NCBI RefSeq assembly: GCF_029892155.1
Contig: NZ_JARZAG010000029.1
Coordinates: forward strand, 1 to 64,000
Source of the DNA: Kitasatospora sp. GAS204B
Lineage (GTDB): Bacteria > Actinomycetota > Actinomycetes > Streptomycetales > Streptomycetaceae
Length of the DNA stretch: 64,000 bases
Direction of reading: 5' to 3'
The stretch's first letter is position 1, and every line of letters begins with the position of its first letter. The position numbers and the translations under genes are program-made. Positions 8,330 to 17,131 of the stretch are shown here, piece after piece. The notes beneath the pieces were generated by a model that saw only the letters and a program-made list of their open reading frames with translations, did not search any database and was not told the origin of the DNA.

Positions 8330-9200
8330 CTCGTTCCGGCGCCGGCGGCCCGCCTCCCCGACCGCGCCGTCCGCCTCCTTCCGGTGGAGCCGGCGGATCT
8401 TCCTGACGCTGCTGTCGCTCTTCACGCTCACCCCGGTGTTCGTGATGATCAGCTCCTCGCTGAAACCGCTGCAGGACGTCCAGGGACCGTTCCGGTGGAT
8501 TCCGACCACCATCACGCTGCGGCCCTACCTCGACATCTGGTCGACCGTGCCGCTCTGGCACTACTTCGTCAACTCGGTGATCGTCTCGGTCAGCGCCACC
8601 GCGGCCTCCGTGGTGATCGCGATCCTCGCCGCCTACGCGGTCAGCCGCTACCGCTTCCCGGGCCGCAGGCTCTTCACCGTCACGGTGCTGTCCACCCAGA
8701 TGTTCCCGGGCATCCTCTTCCTGCTGCCGCTCTTCCTGCTCTTCGTCAACATCGGCAACTCCACCGGCATCGCGCTGCTGGGCAGCCGCGGCGGCCTGAT
8801 CCTCACCTACCTCACCTTCTCGCTCCCGTTCGCCATCTGGATGCTGGTCGGGTACTTCGACTCCATCCCGCGCGATCTCGACGAGGCGGCCGCGGTGGAC
8901 GGCTGCGGACCGGTTCGCACCCTGCTGCGGATCCTGCTGCCCGCCGCGGTGCCCGGCATCATCGCCGTCAGCGTCTACGCCTTCATGACCGCCTGGGGCG
9001 AGGTGCTCTTCGCCTCCGTCATGACCGACGACACGACGCGCACGCTCGCCGTCGGTCTGCAGGGCTACGCCACCCAGACCGACGTCTACTGGAACCAGGT
9101 CATGGCGGCCTCGCTCGTGGTCAGCGTGCCGGTGGTGGTCGGCTTCCTGCTTCTGCAGCGCTACCTGGTCGCCGGACTCACCGCGGGCGCCGTCAAATGA
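8322..9200 (+). CDS. Sugar ABC transporter permease, MalG type
   Basis: A 292-residue membrane protein, partner of the preceding permease. It has six predicted helices and the MalG-type EAA loop EAAAVDGCGPVRTLLRILLP, through which the ATPase would be contacted. The ATG overlaps the end of the previous gene by 8 bases, and its own stop overlaps the ATG of the glucosidase gene (ATGA), so the four genes behave as one operon: binding protein, two permeases, intracellular hydrolase. Confidence 0.88.
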   Translation: MPDSFRRRRPASPTAPSASFRWSRRIFLTLLSLFTLTPVFVMISSSLKPLQDVQGPFRWIPTTITLRPYLDIWSTVPLWHYFVNSVIVSVSATAASVVIAILAAYAVSRYRFPGRRLFTVTVLSTQMFPGILFLLPLFLLFVNIGNSTGIALLGSRGGLILTYLTFSLPFAIWMLVGYFDSIPRDLDEAAAVDGCGPVRTLLRILLPAAVPGIIAVSVYAFMTAWGEVLFASVMTDDTTRTLAVGLQGYATQTDVYWNQVMAASLVVSVPVVVGFLLLQRYLVAGLTAGAVK

Positions 9201-10600
9201 CCGGCCCCGCCCGCGACTCCGGCAGTCCCCTCGCCCCTTCCGTCGAAAGGCCGCCCGCCGTGAACGACCTCACCGCCCTGCCCGACGACTTCCTCTGGGG
9301 CGCCGCGACCGCGGCCTATCAGATCGAGGGCGCCGTGGCCGAGGACGGCCGCGCCCCCTCGATCTGGGACACCTTCTCCCACACCCCCGGCAAGGTGGCC
9401 GCCGGCGACACCGGCGACACCGCCTGCGACCACTACCACCGCTGGCCCGAGGACCTGCGCCTGGCCGGCCAACTGGGCCTGGCGGCCTACCGGTTCTCGA
9501 TCGCCTGGCCCCGGGTGGTGCCGCAGGCCGACGGCCGGGTCAACCAGGCCGGCCTGGCCTTCTACGACCGGCTCACCGACGCGCTGCTGGAAGCCGGCCT
9601 CACCCCCTTCCCCACCCTGTACCACTGGGACCTGCCGCAGGCCCAGCAGGACCGCGGCGGCTGGCCCGAGCGGGCCACCGCCGAACGGTTCGCCGAGTAC
9701 GCGGCCGTGGTGGCCGAGCGCCTGGGCGACCGGATCACCGACTGGGCCACCCTGAACGAGCCGCTCTGCTCGGCCTGGATCGGCCACCTGGACGGTGCGA
9801 TGGCCCCCGGCCTGCGGGACCTCACCGCCGCGGTCCGCGCCTCGTACCACCTGCACCTGGGACACGGACTGGCCGTCCAGGCGCTGCGCGCCGCGGTCCC
9901 CGGCGCCCGGATCGGCATCGTCAACAACCTGAGCCCGATCCTGCCCGCGAGCGACAGCGCGGCCGACCGCACCGCCGCCCGGCGCGCCGACGGGCACGTC
10001 AACCGCTGGTGGCTGGACCCGATCCACGGCCGCGGCTACCCGAAGGACATGGTCGACCTCTACGGCGTCGACCTGCCGATCCACCCCGGCGACCTGGAGC
10101 TGATCGCCGCCCCCCTGGACTGGCTCGGCCTCAACTACTACTTCCGCCAGCACGTGACGGCCGACCCGTCCGGCCCCGCGCCGTACACCCGCCAGGTCCC
10201 CGGCCCCAACCCCGAACGCACCGCGATGGGTTGGGAGGTCCACGCCCCCGGTCTCGAAGAGCTGCTGCTGCGCCTGACCGAGGAGTACGGCGCCCGGCGC
10301 ATCTACGTGACCGAGAACGGCTCCGCCTACCCCGACACCGTGACGGCGGACGGCAGCATCCACGATGCGCAGCGGGCGCGCTATCTGGAGCAGCACCTGG
10401 CCGCCTGCGCCAGCGCGGTCGCCAAGGGCGCCCCGCTCGCGGGCTACTTCGCCTGGTCGCTGCTGGACAACTTCGAGTGGGCGTACGGCTATGAGAAGCG
10501 CTTCGGCCTGGTCCACGTCGACTACGCCACCCAGCGCCGCACGATCAAAGCCAGCGGCCACCGCTACGCGGAGCTGATCGCCGAGCACCGCAACCGCTGA
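9197..10600 (+). CDS. GH1 beta-glucosidase
   Basis: A GH1 retaining beta-glycosidase lacking a signal peptide, so it cleaves imported oligosaccharides in the cytoplasm. Counting from the ATG at 9197 (467 residues), the acid/base glutamate is E188 in TLNEP and the nucleophile is E373 in YVTENG. Other family marks are FLWGAATAAYQIEG near the N-terminus and WSLLDNFEWAYGY near the end. The ATG overlaps the permease stop (ATGA). A GTG at 9260 with GAAAGG upstream would give 446 residues and begin nearer the usual GH1 start; the choice is open. As the last gene of the importer operon it likely releases glucose from cellobiose-, laminaribiose- or similar oligomers. Confidence 0.9.
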   Translation: MTGPARDSGSPLAPSVERPPAVNDLTALPDDFLWGAATAAYQIEGAVAEDGRAPSIWDTFSHTPGKVAAGDTGDTACDHYHRWPEDLRLAGQLGLAAYRFSIAWPRVVPQADGRVNQAGLAFYDRLTDALLEAGLTPFPTLYHWDLPQAQQDRGGWPERATAERFAEYAAVVAERLGDRITDWATLNEPLCSAWIGHLDGAMAPGLRDLTAAVRASYHLHLGHGLAVQALRAAVPGARIGIVNNLSPILPASDSAADRTAARRADGHVNRWWLDPIHGRGYPKDMVDLYGVDLPIHPGDLELIAAPLDWLGLNYYFRQHVTADPSGPAPYTRQVPGPNPERTAMGWEVHAPGLEELLLRLTEEYGARRIYVTENGSAYPDTVTADGSIHDAQRARYLEQHLAACASAVAKGAPLAGYFAWSLLDNFEWAYGYEKRFGLVHVDYATQRRTIKASGHRYAELIAEHRNR

Positions 10601-10628
10601 CCGGCGGCACCGGCACCGGCCCGCCCGG

Positions 10629-10647
10629 CCCGCCCGGATCGGGCGGG
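10629..10647. terminator. Hairpin downstream of the GH1 gene
   Basis: CCCGCCCG (10629-10636) pairs with CGGGCGGG (10640-10647) across a 3-base gap; pairing 7 bases leaves a more natural 5-base loop. It lies between the convergent GH1 and phosphoesterase genes and runs into the G-rich tandem repeat, so alternative pairings with later repeat copies are possible. Confidence 0.5.
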
Positions 10648-10712
10648 TCGGGCGGGTCGGGCGGGTCGGGCGGGTCGGGCGGGTCGGGCGGGTCGGGCGG
10701 GTCGGGCGGGTC
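10641..10712 (+). repeat. Eight tandem copies of GGGCGGGTC
   Basis: Eight perfect head-to-tail copies of the 9-base unit GGGCGGGTC fill 72 bases between two convergent genes. The strand carries many GGG tracts at short spacing, so a G-quadruplex is sterically possible. Perfect identity of all copies points to recent slippage. Confidence 0.95.
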
Positions 10713-10724
10713 AGCCCACCGGCG

Positions 10725-12653
10725 TTACTGCCAGGCGTCGTTGACCGGCGCGGCGTACCGGTCGTTGTTGGTCAGCGGGGCCAGGCCGAGCGCGTCGTCG
10801 ATGGTGCGCAGCAGGCCGTACTGGTCGACCCGGCCGCTGCTCTGGTAGCCGGGCTTGACGCTGTTCTGCGAGCCGAGCAGCAACGTGGGCACCCGGTTGG
10901 GGTAGCCGGGGCCGAACGACTTCACCGCTCCCTCGTCCCAGGTGATGACCAGCAGGGACCGCTGGGTGGTCCAGGCGGGCGAGTTGAGGATGCCCGGCAG
11001 GGTCTGGCTCAGCCAGGTGTCCCCCGCCGTGATGCCGCAGGCCTCCATGTCGTCGCAGTCGTCGGCGGCGAACCAGGAGAAGGCCGGCGTCGTCGCCGCG
11101 GACCGCAGGTCGGTGGGCAGTTGGGTGAGCGGCTGCATGTGGGCCTGGCAGTAGGCGGCGTCGCTCTTCATGTCCTGGAAGTAGTAGAACGGCGCGTCGT
11201 CCGGGGCGTAGTAACCGTGGCTACTGGCATCGCAGTTGCCGTTGGCGCCCTGTAGGTACTCCTTCCAGGTCTTGCCGGCCTGCTCGACCCGGTTGCCCAG
11301 GTGCGGGGCGTTGATGGTGGTGGTGGAGACGCTGTTGCCGGTCAGGCCGTACAGACCGCCGGCCGCGAGGGCCACGTAGTTGGGGTCGCTGGGGTGGGTG
11401 GTGGCGTACGACTGGGTCAGTGAAGTCGCGCTCGGCAGCAGGCCGTTGAGGTACGGCGCCTGCGCGGTGTTGCCGATGATGTTCGCGTAGTCCTGGTTCT
11501 CCATGTAGACCAGGAAGACGTGGTCGTAGCCGGGTACGGCGGAGGCCGGGACGGTCAGCACGGGGGTCGCGACCGGGGCCGAGAGAGTCAGCGAGAGGTC
11601 GTCGGCGTAGCCGTCGGTGGTGTTGCCGGCGGTCCAGGTGAAGGCCAGGTCGAGCTTGATCGAGCGGGTGCCGGCCGGCAGCGTGCCGGTCGCGGTGCGC
11701 TGGAGGAACTCGGTGGTGTTGTTGCGGTCCGTGTTGCTGACCGGGCCGAGCTGGGCGCTGCCCAGGGCGGTGCCGGCGGCGTTCCGGAAGGTCGCGGTCA
11801 GGCCGACCCGGTCGTTCTGCGAGGCGTACCCGCCCAGCCAGCCCGAGAGGTCGTAGCCGACACCGCCGCCGTCGATGGCGCTCGCGGCCGACGACACGTC
11901 AGCGGTCTGCGACAGACCGGAGTTGCCGGTCGCGCCACCCGCGAAGAAGCCGGTGCCGCGGCTCGGGGAGCCCGGGGTGTTCGCGTCGGGGAAGCCGCCC
12001 GCGGCGCCGTAGCAGACGACGTTCGGCTCGCCACCGGTGATCGTCCAGCCCGGGACGGTCATGCCGTCCAGTCCGTTGGGCGAGCAGATGGCGGCCGACT
12101 CGCCGCCGGCGTCGACGATCAGGTTGCCGCTGGTGCTCCCACTCGGGGCGGGCACCGTCCACCGCTGGTTGGCCTGGGCGCTGCCACAGGTCCACAGGTC
12201 GATCCGGGTGCCGTCGCTGGAGCTGCCGCCGAACACGTCCAGGCAGAGACCGGAGACCGGGTTGACCAGCGTGCCGTTGCCGCCGGTCCACTGCTGGCGG
12301 GCCTGCCCGTCGCAGGTGTACAGGTCGGCGTAGGTGCCGGCGGCGGTGCCGCCCCCGCCGGCGTCGAGGCACTTGCCCAGGGTGCGGATGGTCCCGTCGC
12401 CGGGCAGCGTCCAGTTCTGGTTGGCGCCGCCGTCGCAGTGCCACAGGATGATCTGGTTGCCGTCGGCGGTGCCGGCGCCGGAGTCGTCCAGGCACTTGCC
12501 GGCGAGCCCGGTGACGGTGCCGCTGGCGGTGCCCGCCGCGCCGGCGGAGGCCGGAGCCGCCGTCAGGCCGCTGAGCAGGGCGATCAGACAGGAGAGCACG
12601 GCGGCGAGCGCGCTGGTGCGCGAGCGCCACCGCCTCGGGCGGGGGTGCGACAT
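10725..12653 (-). CDS. Secreted ricin-lectin / phosphoesterase-family protein
   Basis: A 642-residue exported protein read from the ATG at 12653, which opens a clear signal peptide (basic N-terminus, a hydrophobic core and APASAGAAG). Residues about 35-165 are a ricin-type beta-trefoil with repeated QxW motifs (NQNW, RQQW, NQRW). The middle, about 170-360, is a beta-sandwich-like binding region. The C-terminal 270 residues form a phosphoesterase-family domain (phospholipase C/acid phosphatase-like) starting at YDHVFLVYMENQDY and containing the metal-site motif TWDEG. It probably cleaves phosphate esters at a sugar-coated surface. The substrate, and whether it is a phospholipase or a phosphatase, is not visible. 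It ends in a C-terminal NDAWQ. Confidence 0.8.
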   Translation of the reverse strand: MSHPRPRRWRSRTSALAAVLSCLIALLSGLTAAPASAGAAGTASGTVTGLAGKCLDDSGAGTADGNQIILWHCDGGANQNWTLPGDGTIRTLGKCLDAGGGGTAAGTYADLYTCDGQARQQWTGGNGTLVNPVSGLCLDVFGGSSSDGTRIDLWTCGSAQANQRWTVPAPSGSTSGNLIVDAGGESAAICSPNGLDGMTVPGWTITGGEPNVVCYGAAGGFPDANTPGSPSRGTGFFAGGATGNSGLSQTADVSSAASAIDGGGVGYDLSGWLGGYASQNDRVGLTATFRNAAGTALGSAQLGPVSNTDRNNTTEFLQRTATGTLPAGTRSIKLDLAFTWTAGNTTDGYADDLSLTLSAPVATPVLTVPASAVPGYDHVFLVYMENQDYANIIGNTAQAPYLNGLLPSATSLTQSYATTHPSDPNYVALAAGGLYGLTGNSVSTTTINAPHLGNRVEQAGKTWKEYLQGANGNCDASSHGYYAPDDAPFYYFQDMKSDAAYCQAHMQPLTQLPTDLRSAATTPAFSWFAADDCDDMEACGITAGDTWLSQTLPGILNSPAWTTQRSLLVITWDEGAVKSFGPGYPNRVPTLLLGSQNSVKPGYQSSGRVDQYGLLRTIDDALGLAPLTNNDRYAAPVNDAWQ

Positions 12654-12956
12654 GGCGGGAAGGCCTCTCGACGGCTGGGCGGGGGTGGTGGTGCCCTGAC
12701 CGCTCGGATGCGATGTCACCTCCGAGCTCGGGACAGGGTGGCGTCGCGAGGAGGCTTCGAGAGAACCGGGAGAGGTACGGCACGTGACGTCTTGGCGTGC
12801 ATGACAAGAGATCTGGCCGACAAGTGGAGTCCATGAGAGGAGAAGTGACGTTGAGTCAGTGCGCTGCCCCGGCAGAATCTGTGTCGGTCCTGTGTGATCC
12901 GATAGCTCTTGCTCGCTCCTGAGCATTCGTCACCTTTCTGTTCGAACGGGAGCCCC
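12654..12956. other. Divergent intergenic region
   Basis: This 303-base gap between two divergent genes for exported proteins must contain both promoters. On the plus strand TTGAGT (12851-12856) and AGAATC (12874-12879) have 17-base spacing and could be a weak promoter for the beta-propeller gene. No gene was identified in it. Confidence 0.35.
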
Positions 12957-14300
12957 ATGCCTCACAAGAGCACCTCACGAGCCGCGGCGATCGCGATGGC
13001 GGTCGGGATCGCCGGCGCGGTCTGCCTGCCCGCCACCTCAGCCCAGGCCCAGGCTCAAGCCTCGTCCAGCACTGTGACCCTGCCGCTCGCGCACTACTCG
13101 CACATCCTGATCGACTCCGCTCATCGGCACTTATTCATCAGTGGTGGCACCGGCAGCACCAGCATCCTGGTCACCGACTACAGCGGGCGGACCGTCACGA
13201 CCGTGGACAACGAGCCCGGTGCCACCGGGCTGGCGCTCTCCTCGGACGGCCGCACGGTCTACGCCGCGCTGGCGGACGGTGACGCCGTCTCAGCGATCAG
13301 CACCCGCACGCTCACCGAGCGCGCCCGTTACGCCACCGGTGCCGGCACCGACCCGATGTACGTGGCCTACACCGGCGGCGAGATCTGGTTCGGCTACGGC
13401 GTCGCCGCCCACGGCGGGATCGGCTCGATCGATCCGAGCAGCGGCCCGGCAGCCGTCACCCTCGCCGCGGCCCCGGGCTCCTGGTACGCGGCTCCGCTGC
13501 TCGCTGCCGGCCCGAACGGTGAGCTGGTCGCCGGCGAGCCCGGCCAGAGCCCTGACCAGCTGGCCAGCTACGACGTCTCGAGCGGCACCGCGAGCGTGCT
13601 CGCCGCGCAGCGGTTCATGCAGACCGGCGGCAACCTGGCCGACCTGCAGCTCACCCCCGACGGCTCCGAGGTGGTGACGGCCAGCGGATACCCCTACTAC
13701 CAACAGGTGTTCAAGGTCTCCGACCTGACCCCGGCCGGGCAGTACAACAGCACCAACTACCCCGACGCGGTCTCGGTCGCCGCGGACGGCACGGTGCTGG
13801 CCGGGGTCGACAACCCCTCCGCGAACTCCATCTACGTCTTCGCCCCGGGCAACCCCACCCCGCTCAAGGCGTTCAACGTCTCGGGCGTCCCGGCCCCCGC
13901 GGGTCTGGCCGTCACCCCGGACGGCACCGAGCTGTTCGCGATCAGCGGCGACGCCTCGGGCCACCCGGTGCTCAACATCCTGCCGAATCCCGAGCAGGTC
14001 ACCTCCGGCCTCTCCCTCACCGGGCCGACCAGCGCGGCTCCCGAGTCGGAGGTCACGCTGACCGGCTCCCTGGCCGGCAGCGCCCCGTACGCGGCGGGCC
14101 GGAGCGTGCACGTGACCCGGGTCGACGCCGACGACCCGGACGGCGTCAACCTGCCCGACGTGACCACGGCCGCCGACGGCTCGTTTACCGTCACCGACAC
14201 CCCGTGTGCCACCGGCTCCGTCAGCTACCAGATCTCGTACGACGGTGACGCCCACCTGGCGGCCGCCCAGGCGAGCGCCACCGTCTCGGTCGGCGGCTAG
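12957..14300 (+). CDS. Secreted YVTN-type beta-propeller with C-terminal Ig-like domain
   Basis: A 447-residue exported protein. The ATG at 12957 follows ACGGGAG and opens a signal peptide ending near AQAQAQA. Residues about 40-345 contain repeated short beta-strand blades of the YVTN/WD40-like type (HLFISGGTGSTSILVTDY, GLALSSDGRTVYAAL, LQLTPDGSEVVTASG, GLAVTPDGTELFAISG). The last 90 residues (LSLTGPTSAAPESEVTLTGSL onward) resemble a bacterial Ig-like domain. Such proteins are usually surface or secreted binding scaffolds. No catalytic signature was seen. A long hairpin terminator follows its stop. Confidence 0.72.
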   Translation: MPHKSTSRAAAIAMAVGIAGAVCLPATSAQAQAQASSSTVTLPLAHYSHILIDSAHRHLFISGGTGSTSILVTDYSGRTVTTVDNEPGATGLALSSDGRTVYAALADGDAVSAISTRTLTERARYATGAGTDPMYVAYTGGEIWFGYGVAAHGGIGSIDPSSGPAAVTLAAAPGSWYAAPLLAAGPNGELVAGEPGQSPDQLASYDVSSGTASVLAAQRFMQTGGNLADLQLTPDGSEVVTASGYPYYQQVFKVSDLTPAGQYNSTNYPDAVSVAADGTVLAGVDNPSANSIYVFAPGNPTPLKAFNVSGVPAPAGLAVTPDGTELFAISGDASGHPVLNILPNPEQVTSGLSLTGPTSAAPESEVTLTGSLAGSAPYAAGRSVHVTRVDADDPDGVNLPDVTTAADGSFTVTDTPCATGSVSYQISYDGDAHLAAAQASATVSVGG

Positions 14301-14312
14301 CCGGCACTACAC

Positions 14313-14362
14313 GAACGTCACGGCCTGTCCGGCCCGGTGGGGTCGGACAGGCCGTGACGTTC
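14313..14362. terminator. Bidirectional terminator with 19-base arms
   Basis: Perfect 19-base arms (14313-14331 and 14344-14362) enclose a 12-base loop between convergent genes that end at 14300 and 14369. No T-tract is present. Its second arm ends 6 bases before the stop of the minus-strand GT87 gene. Confidence 0.85.
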
Positions 14363-14368
14363 ACCGCG

Positions 14369-15658
14369 TCAGTGCGGCATCAGGACCGGTCCTGCCGGCT
14401 GGGATGCCTTGGTCTCCTCGAACTCGTTGCCGACCGGACGCCGCGCGCCGTACAGGCGCAGCCCCACGACGACGAGAACGGCGATGGCCAGAGGCGGGTA
14501 GATCGAGCCGGGTAGTTGCCAGTACCAGGCGACGCCGCGTCCCCACCGGTGGGGCGATATCCACATGGCGTGGCAGAGGAACACCGCCAGCGTGATGCCG
14601 AGCAGCACCCGCCGCCCTGTGGTCCTGGCCTCCACGGCCAGCAGCGCGATGAGAGGGATGCACCAGACCCAGTGGTGCGTCCAGCTGATCGGCGAGATCA
14701 GCAGCGCGGTGAACGCGGTGCAGACGGCGCCCCAGGCGTCGGCCCGGCGCAGTCGCCGTGCGGAGCGCCCGGCCAGGACGGCCACCGCGAGGCCGAGCGT
14801 CCCGACGACAACGCAGGCGGCGAGGCCGACCAGGCCCGGGTCGTTGACGTCGAGGAGTCGGCAGACCGCGCCCCGCAGGGACTGGTTGTCCATGAGGACC
14901 GTGACGCCTACCCGGCTCGGGTCCCAGAGGTACGTGGTCCAGAAGCCGTAGGAGGCGTCGGGCAGCAGGAGCCAGCCGATCAGGCCGGCCGCCAGGAATG
15001 TGCCTCCTGAGACCAGAGCGGCTCTGATCCGGCCGGTGAGGAGCAGGTACACGGCGAACAGGCCCGGGGTTATCTTGATGGCGGTGGCCAGACCGATGCC
15101 CACGCCCTTGAATCGGCTCCGGTCCGGCAGGGTCAGGTCCCACAGGACCAGGCAGAGGATGCCGAGGTTGATCTGGCCGTACTGGAAGGTGGTGTACACC
15201 GGCTCCAGCCAGACGCCCAGGCCCGTCGCGAGAAGGACGGCGGCTGAACGGTGACGTGCGTGAGGCCACCCGATCAGGCGCAGGGAAAGGTGGACGGCCA
15301 GGGCGAGCAGGGCGAGGCTGAGGAGCACCACCAGAACCCGCAACGTGCTCACGTCGAACCAGGTGCTCGGCACGAAGAGCATCGCGGCGAACGGCGGGTA
15401 GGTGGCCGGCAGGTCCCACACCCGCATCGCGTACAGGTCCGCGCCATGGACGACCGCGGCGCCCTCACCTCGGTAGACCAGCATGTCGACCATGGTCGAG
15501 CCGTGGAAGTGACGCACGACGGCGAACACCACCAGCGACACCGCTGCCACGCAAGCCGCAGCCGCGGTCCAAGGTGTCGATCCTGCGGGGCCGGAGGTAT
15601 CGACGCGCTCATCGATACCCGCCTGCCGTGCCCACCGTTTCAGATCGAACTCGCGCAC
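14369..15658 (-). CDS. GT87-family polyprenol-phosphate-mannose-type glycosyltransferase
   Basis: A 429-residue polytopic membrane protein with about ten hydrophobic helices. After the first helix it has the family pattern VDMLVYRGEGAAVVHGADLYAMRVWDLPATYPPFAAMLF, where the acidic residue of the first extracytoplasmic loop is the usual catalytic candidate of GT-C enzymes. GT87 (DUF2029) proteins in actinobacteria use polyprenyl-phosphate-mannose to extend cell-envelope mannans or glycolipids outside the membrane. The C-terminal tail is short and charged. No partner gene lies next to it. The 169 bases upstream (15659-15827) hold no gene. Confidence 0.8.
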   Translation of the reverse strand: MREFDLKRWARQAGIDERVDTSGPAGSTPWTAAAACVAAVSLVVFAVVRHFHGSTMVDMLVYRGEGAAVVHGADLYAMRVWDLPATYPPFAAMLFVPSTWFDVSTLRVLVVLLSLALLALAVHLSLRLIGWPHARHRSAAVLLATGLGVWLEPVYTTFQYGQINLGILCLVLWDLTLPDRSRFKGVGIGLATAIKITPGLFAVYLLLTGRIRAALVSGGTFLAAGLIGWLLLPDASYGFWTTYLWDPSRVGVTVLMDNQSLRGAVCRLLDVNDPGLVGLAACVVVGTLGLAVAVLAGRSARRLRRADAWGAVCTAFTALLISPISWTHHWVWCIPLIALLAVEARTTGRRVLLGITLAVFLCHAMWISPHRWGRGVAWYWQLPGSIYPPLAIAVLVVVGLRLYGARRPVGNEFEETKASQPAGPVLMPH

Positions 15659-15827
15659 CGCGATGCCACCCCCGTTGAGACAGACCAGATCGTTTCCCTG
15701 AGGCTCCCCCCGGGATACGGAGGACGTTGACGGAGGTTCAGATGGTTCTCATAAAGAACTCTGGGCGGGGGCTGGCCTGTGTGACGGGCTCGGCAACGGC
15801 AGCGCACGCGCCCCCGGCGCGGGCAGA

Positions 15828-16277
15828 TCACGCCCGGTGGTAAGGCTTGCCGACGAAGCGCATCGCACGGGAGCTCGAGGCGAAGCCGAGCGAGGCGTAC
15901 AGCGGCACGGCGGAGTCGCTGGCGTTGAGGGTGAGCAGGGTGCAGCCCCGGGCGGTCAGCCACTCGACCAGCGCGCAAGTGACGGCCCGGCCGTAGCCGC
16001 GCCGGCGGAACGGCTGCTCGGTGACGACGGTCTGCAGCTGCCCGAAGACCCCGGCGTGGTCGGGGCCCGGTAGGCCCTGGTGGACGACACCGATCGCGCA
16101 GGCCGCGAGACCGCCGGCCGGGTCGTCGATCACGAACGCGGCGACCCGGTCACTACCCAGTTGTTCGCGTAGGTGGTCCGCGAGCCGGTCGCGCCATGGC
16201 CCGGTGGCATCGACTCCCACCATCTCGGCGTGGATGCGGGCGAGTTCGGCAGCGTCGGCCGGGGATGCCGGGCGCAC
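15828..16277 (-). CDS. GNAT acetyltransferase
   Basis: A small GNAT protein (149 residues from the GTG at 16277). The acetyl-CoA-binding segment reads VVTEQPFRRRGYGRAVTCALVEWL, the QxxGxG/A-type motif, and the end has LLTLNASDSAVPLYASLGF. It is the last gene of a tightly packed operon. The kinase stop overlaps a CTG at 16283 (CTGA) that lies 7 bases behind GGAGG, so a non-standard CTG start giving two more residues is a real alternative to the GTG. The acceptor substrate is unknown. Confidence 0.78.
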   Translation of the reverse strand: MRPASPADAAELARIHAEMVGVDATGPWRDRLADHLREQLGSDRVAAFVIDDPAGGLAACAIGVVHQGLPGPDHAGVFGQLQTVVTEQPFRRRGYGRAVTCALVEWLTARGCTLLTLNASDSAVPLYASLGFASSSRAMRFVGKPYHRA

Positions 16278-16279
16278 GT

Positions 16280-17131
16280 TCAGGTGGTCACCTCCGCGAG
16301 GCGGTCGGCGAGTTCGCCGGCGGTGGGGCGCTCGGGGGCGGGTGCGGTGAGAACGTCGGCGAGTACCGTCTGCAGGTGCGGCCACGGCCGCGCCGCGCTC
16401 AGCGGGATGCCGGCGGCGATCGCCCTCCGCAGGTCAGCCGGGCTGGTGTCCTTCAGAGCGAGGCCGGTGGCGGCGTAGTCCAGCGGCCAGCGGCCGGTGG
16501 TGCAGGTCCAGAGCAACCCGGCGAGCGCGTAGACATCCGCCGCCGGTGGGGGCTTCACGGGTTGTGGGCCGAGGCTGATCCAGGTGGCGAGTTCCGGCGC
16601 GACCAGGTGCGTGATGCCGCCGTTGAACTCCCGCCACGGGTCGGTTCCCTCGCGCCACGACCAGCCGAAGTCGATCAACTTCACGCCGGTGGCGTTGTGG
16701 ATGCCATGGGACGGTTGCAGGTCGCCATGAACCCAGCCGGCAGCATGGAAGTCGCCGACCGCCCGGCACAGCGCCACCGCCCCGGCGAGCGCGGTCGTGC
16801 GGGCGCCGGAACCGTCGCGCACCGGCTGGAACAGCTCCCAGGTGGACGGGCCGTCCAGCCATGGCGTGACGTACCAGACGTGGGGGCCGGAGCGGCCGGC
16901 GGTCACGGTGTAGTCCGGCAAGGTGTCGAGTACAGCGGCTTCCCGCGCGGTGATCTCCGCGCCTTCGCCGTCGGCGCCGTACCCGAGCTTGATCGCGACC
17001 GTGCCCAGCGGTCCGGTCGCCTGCCACACGGCCGAGCCTCGCCGGTCGGTGATCTCTCTCAACTCGACTGACCCGCAGATGTTCTGCGCGGCCGTCACCG
17101 CCTCGGGGGGACAGGGAGCGAAGTCGCCCAT
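16280..17131 (-). CDS. Protein-kinase-fold protein
   Basis: A 283-residue kinase-like protein without membrane segments. Key residues can be read: the nucleotide-binding lysine K48 in VAIKLG, catalytic-loop HGDLQPSH at 135-142 with D137, and DFG at 154-156. The asparagine of the usual HxDLxxxN loop is replaced by histidine (H142), which departs from canonical Hanks kinases. The ATG at 17131 follows GGAAGGCGG and overlaps the upstream gene by 37 bases; the downstream GNAT gene overlaps its stop. It may phosphorylate a protein or a small molecule made or modified by the operon; neither is shown. Confidence 0.75.
   Translation of the reverse strand: MGDFAPCPPEAVTAAQNICGSVELREITDRRGSAVWQATGPLGTVAIKLGYGADGEGAEITAREAAVLDTLPDYTVTAGRSGPHVWYVTPWLDGPSTWELFQPVRDGSGARTTALAGAVALCRAVGDFHAAGWVHGDLQPSHGIHNATGVKLIDFGWSWREGTDPWREFNGGITHLVAPELATWISLGPQPVKPPPAADVYALAGLLWTCTTGRWPLDYAATGLALKDTSPADLRRAIAAGIPLSAARPWPHLQTVLADVLTAPAPERPTAGELADRLAEVTT

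Noticed and set aside
10641..10712. Origin iterons or attachment site
   Set aside because: Units are 9 bases, G-rich and directly adjacent; no replication gene, integrase or DnaA box is nearby.
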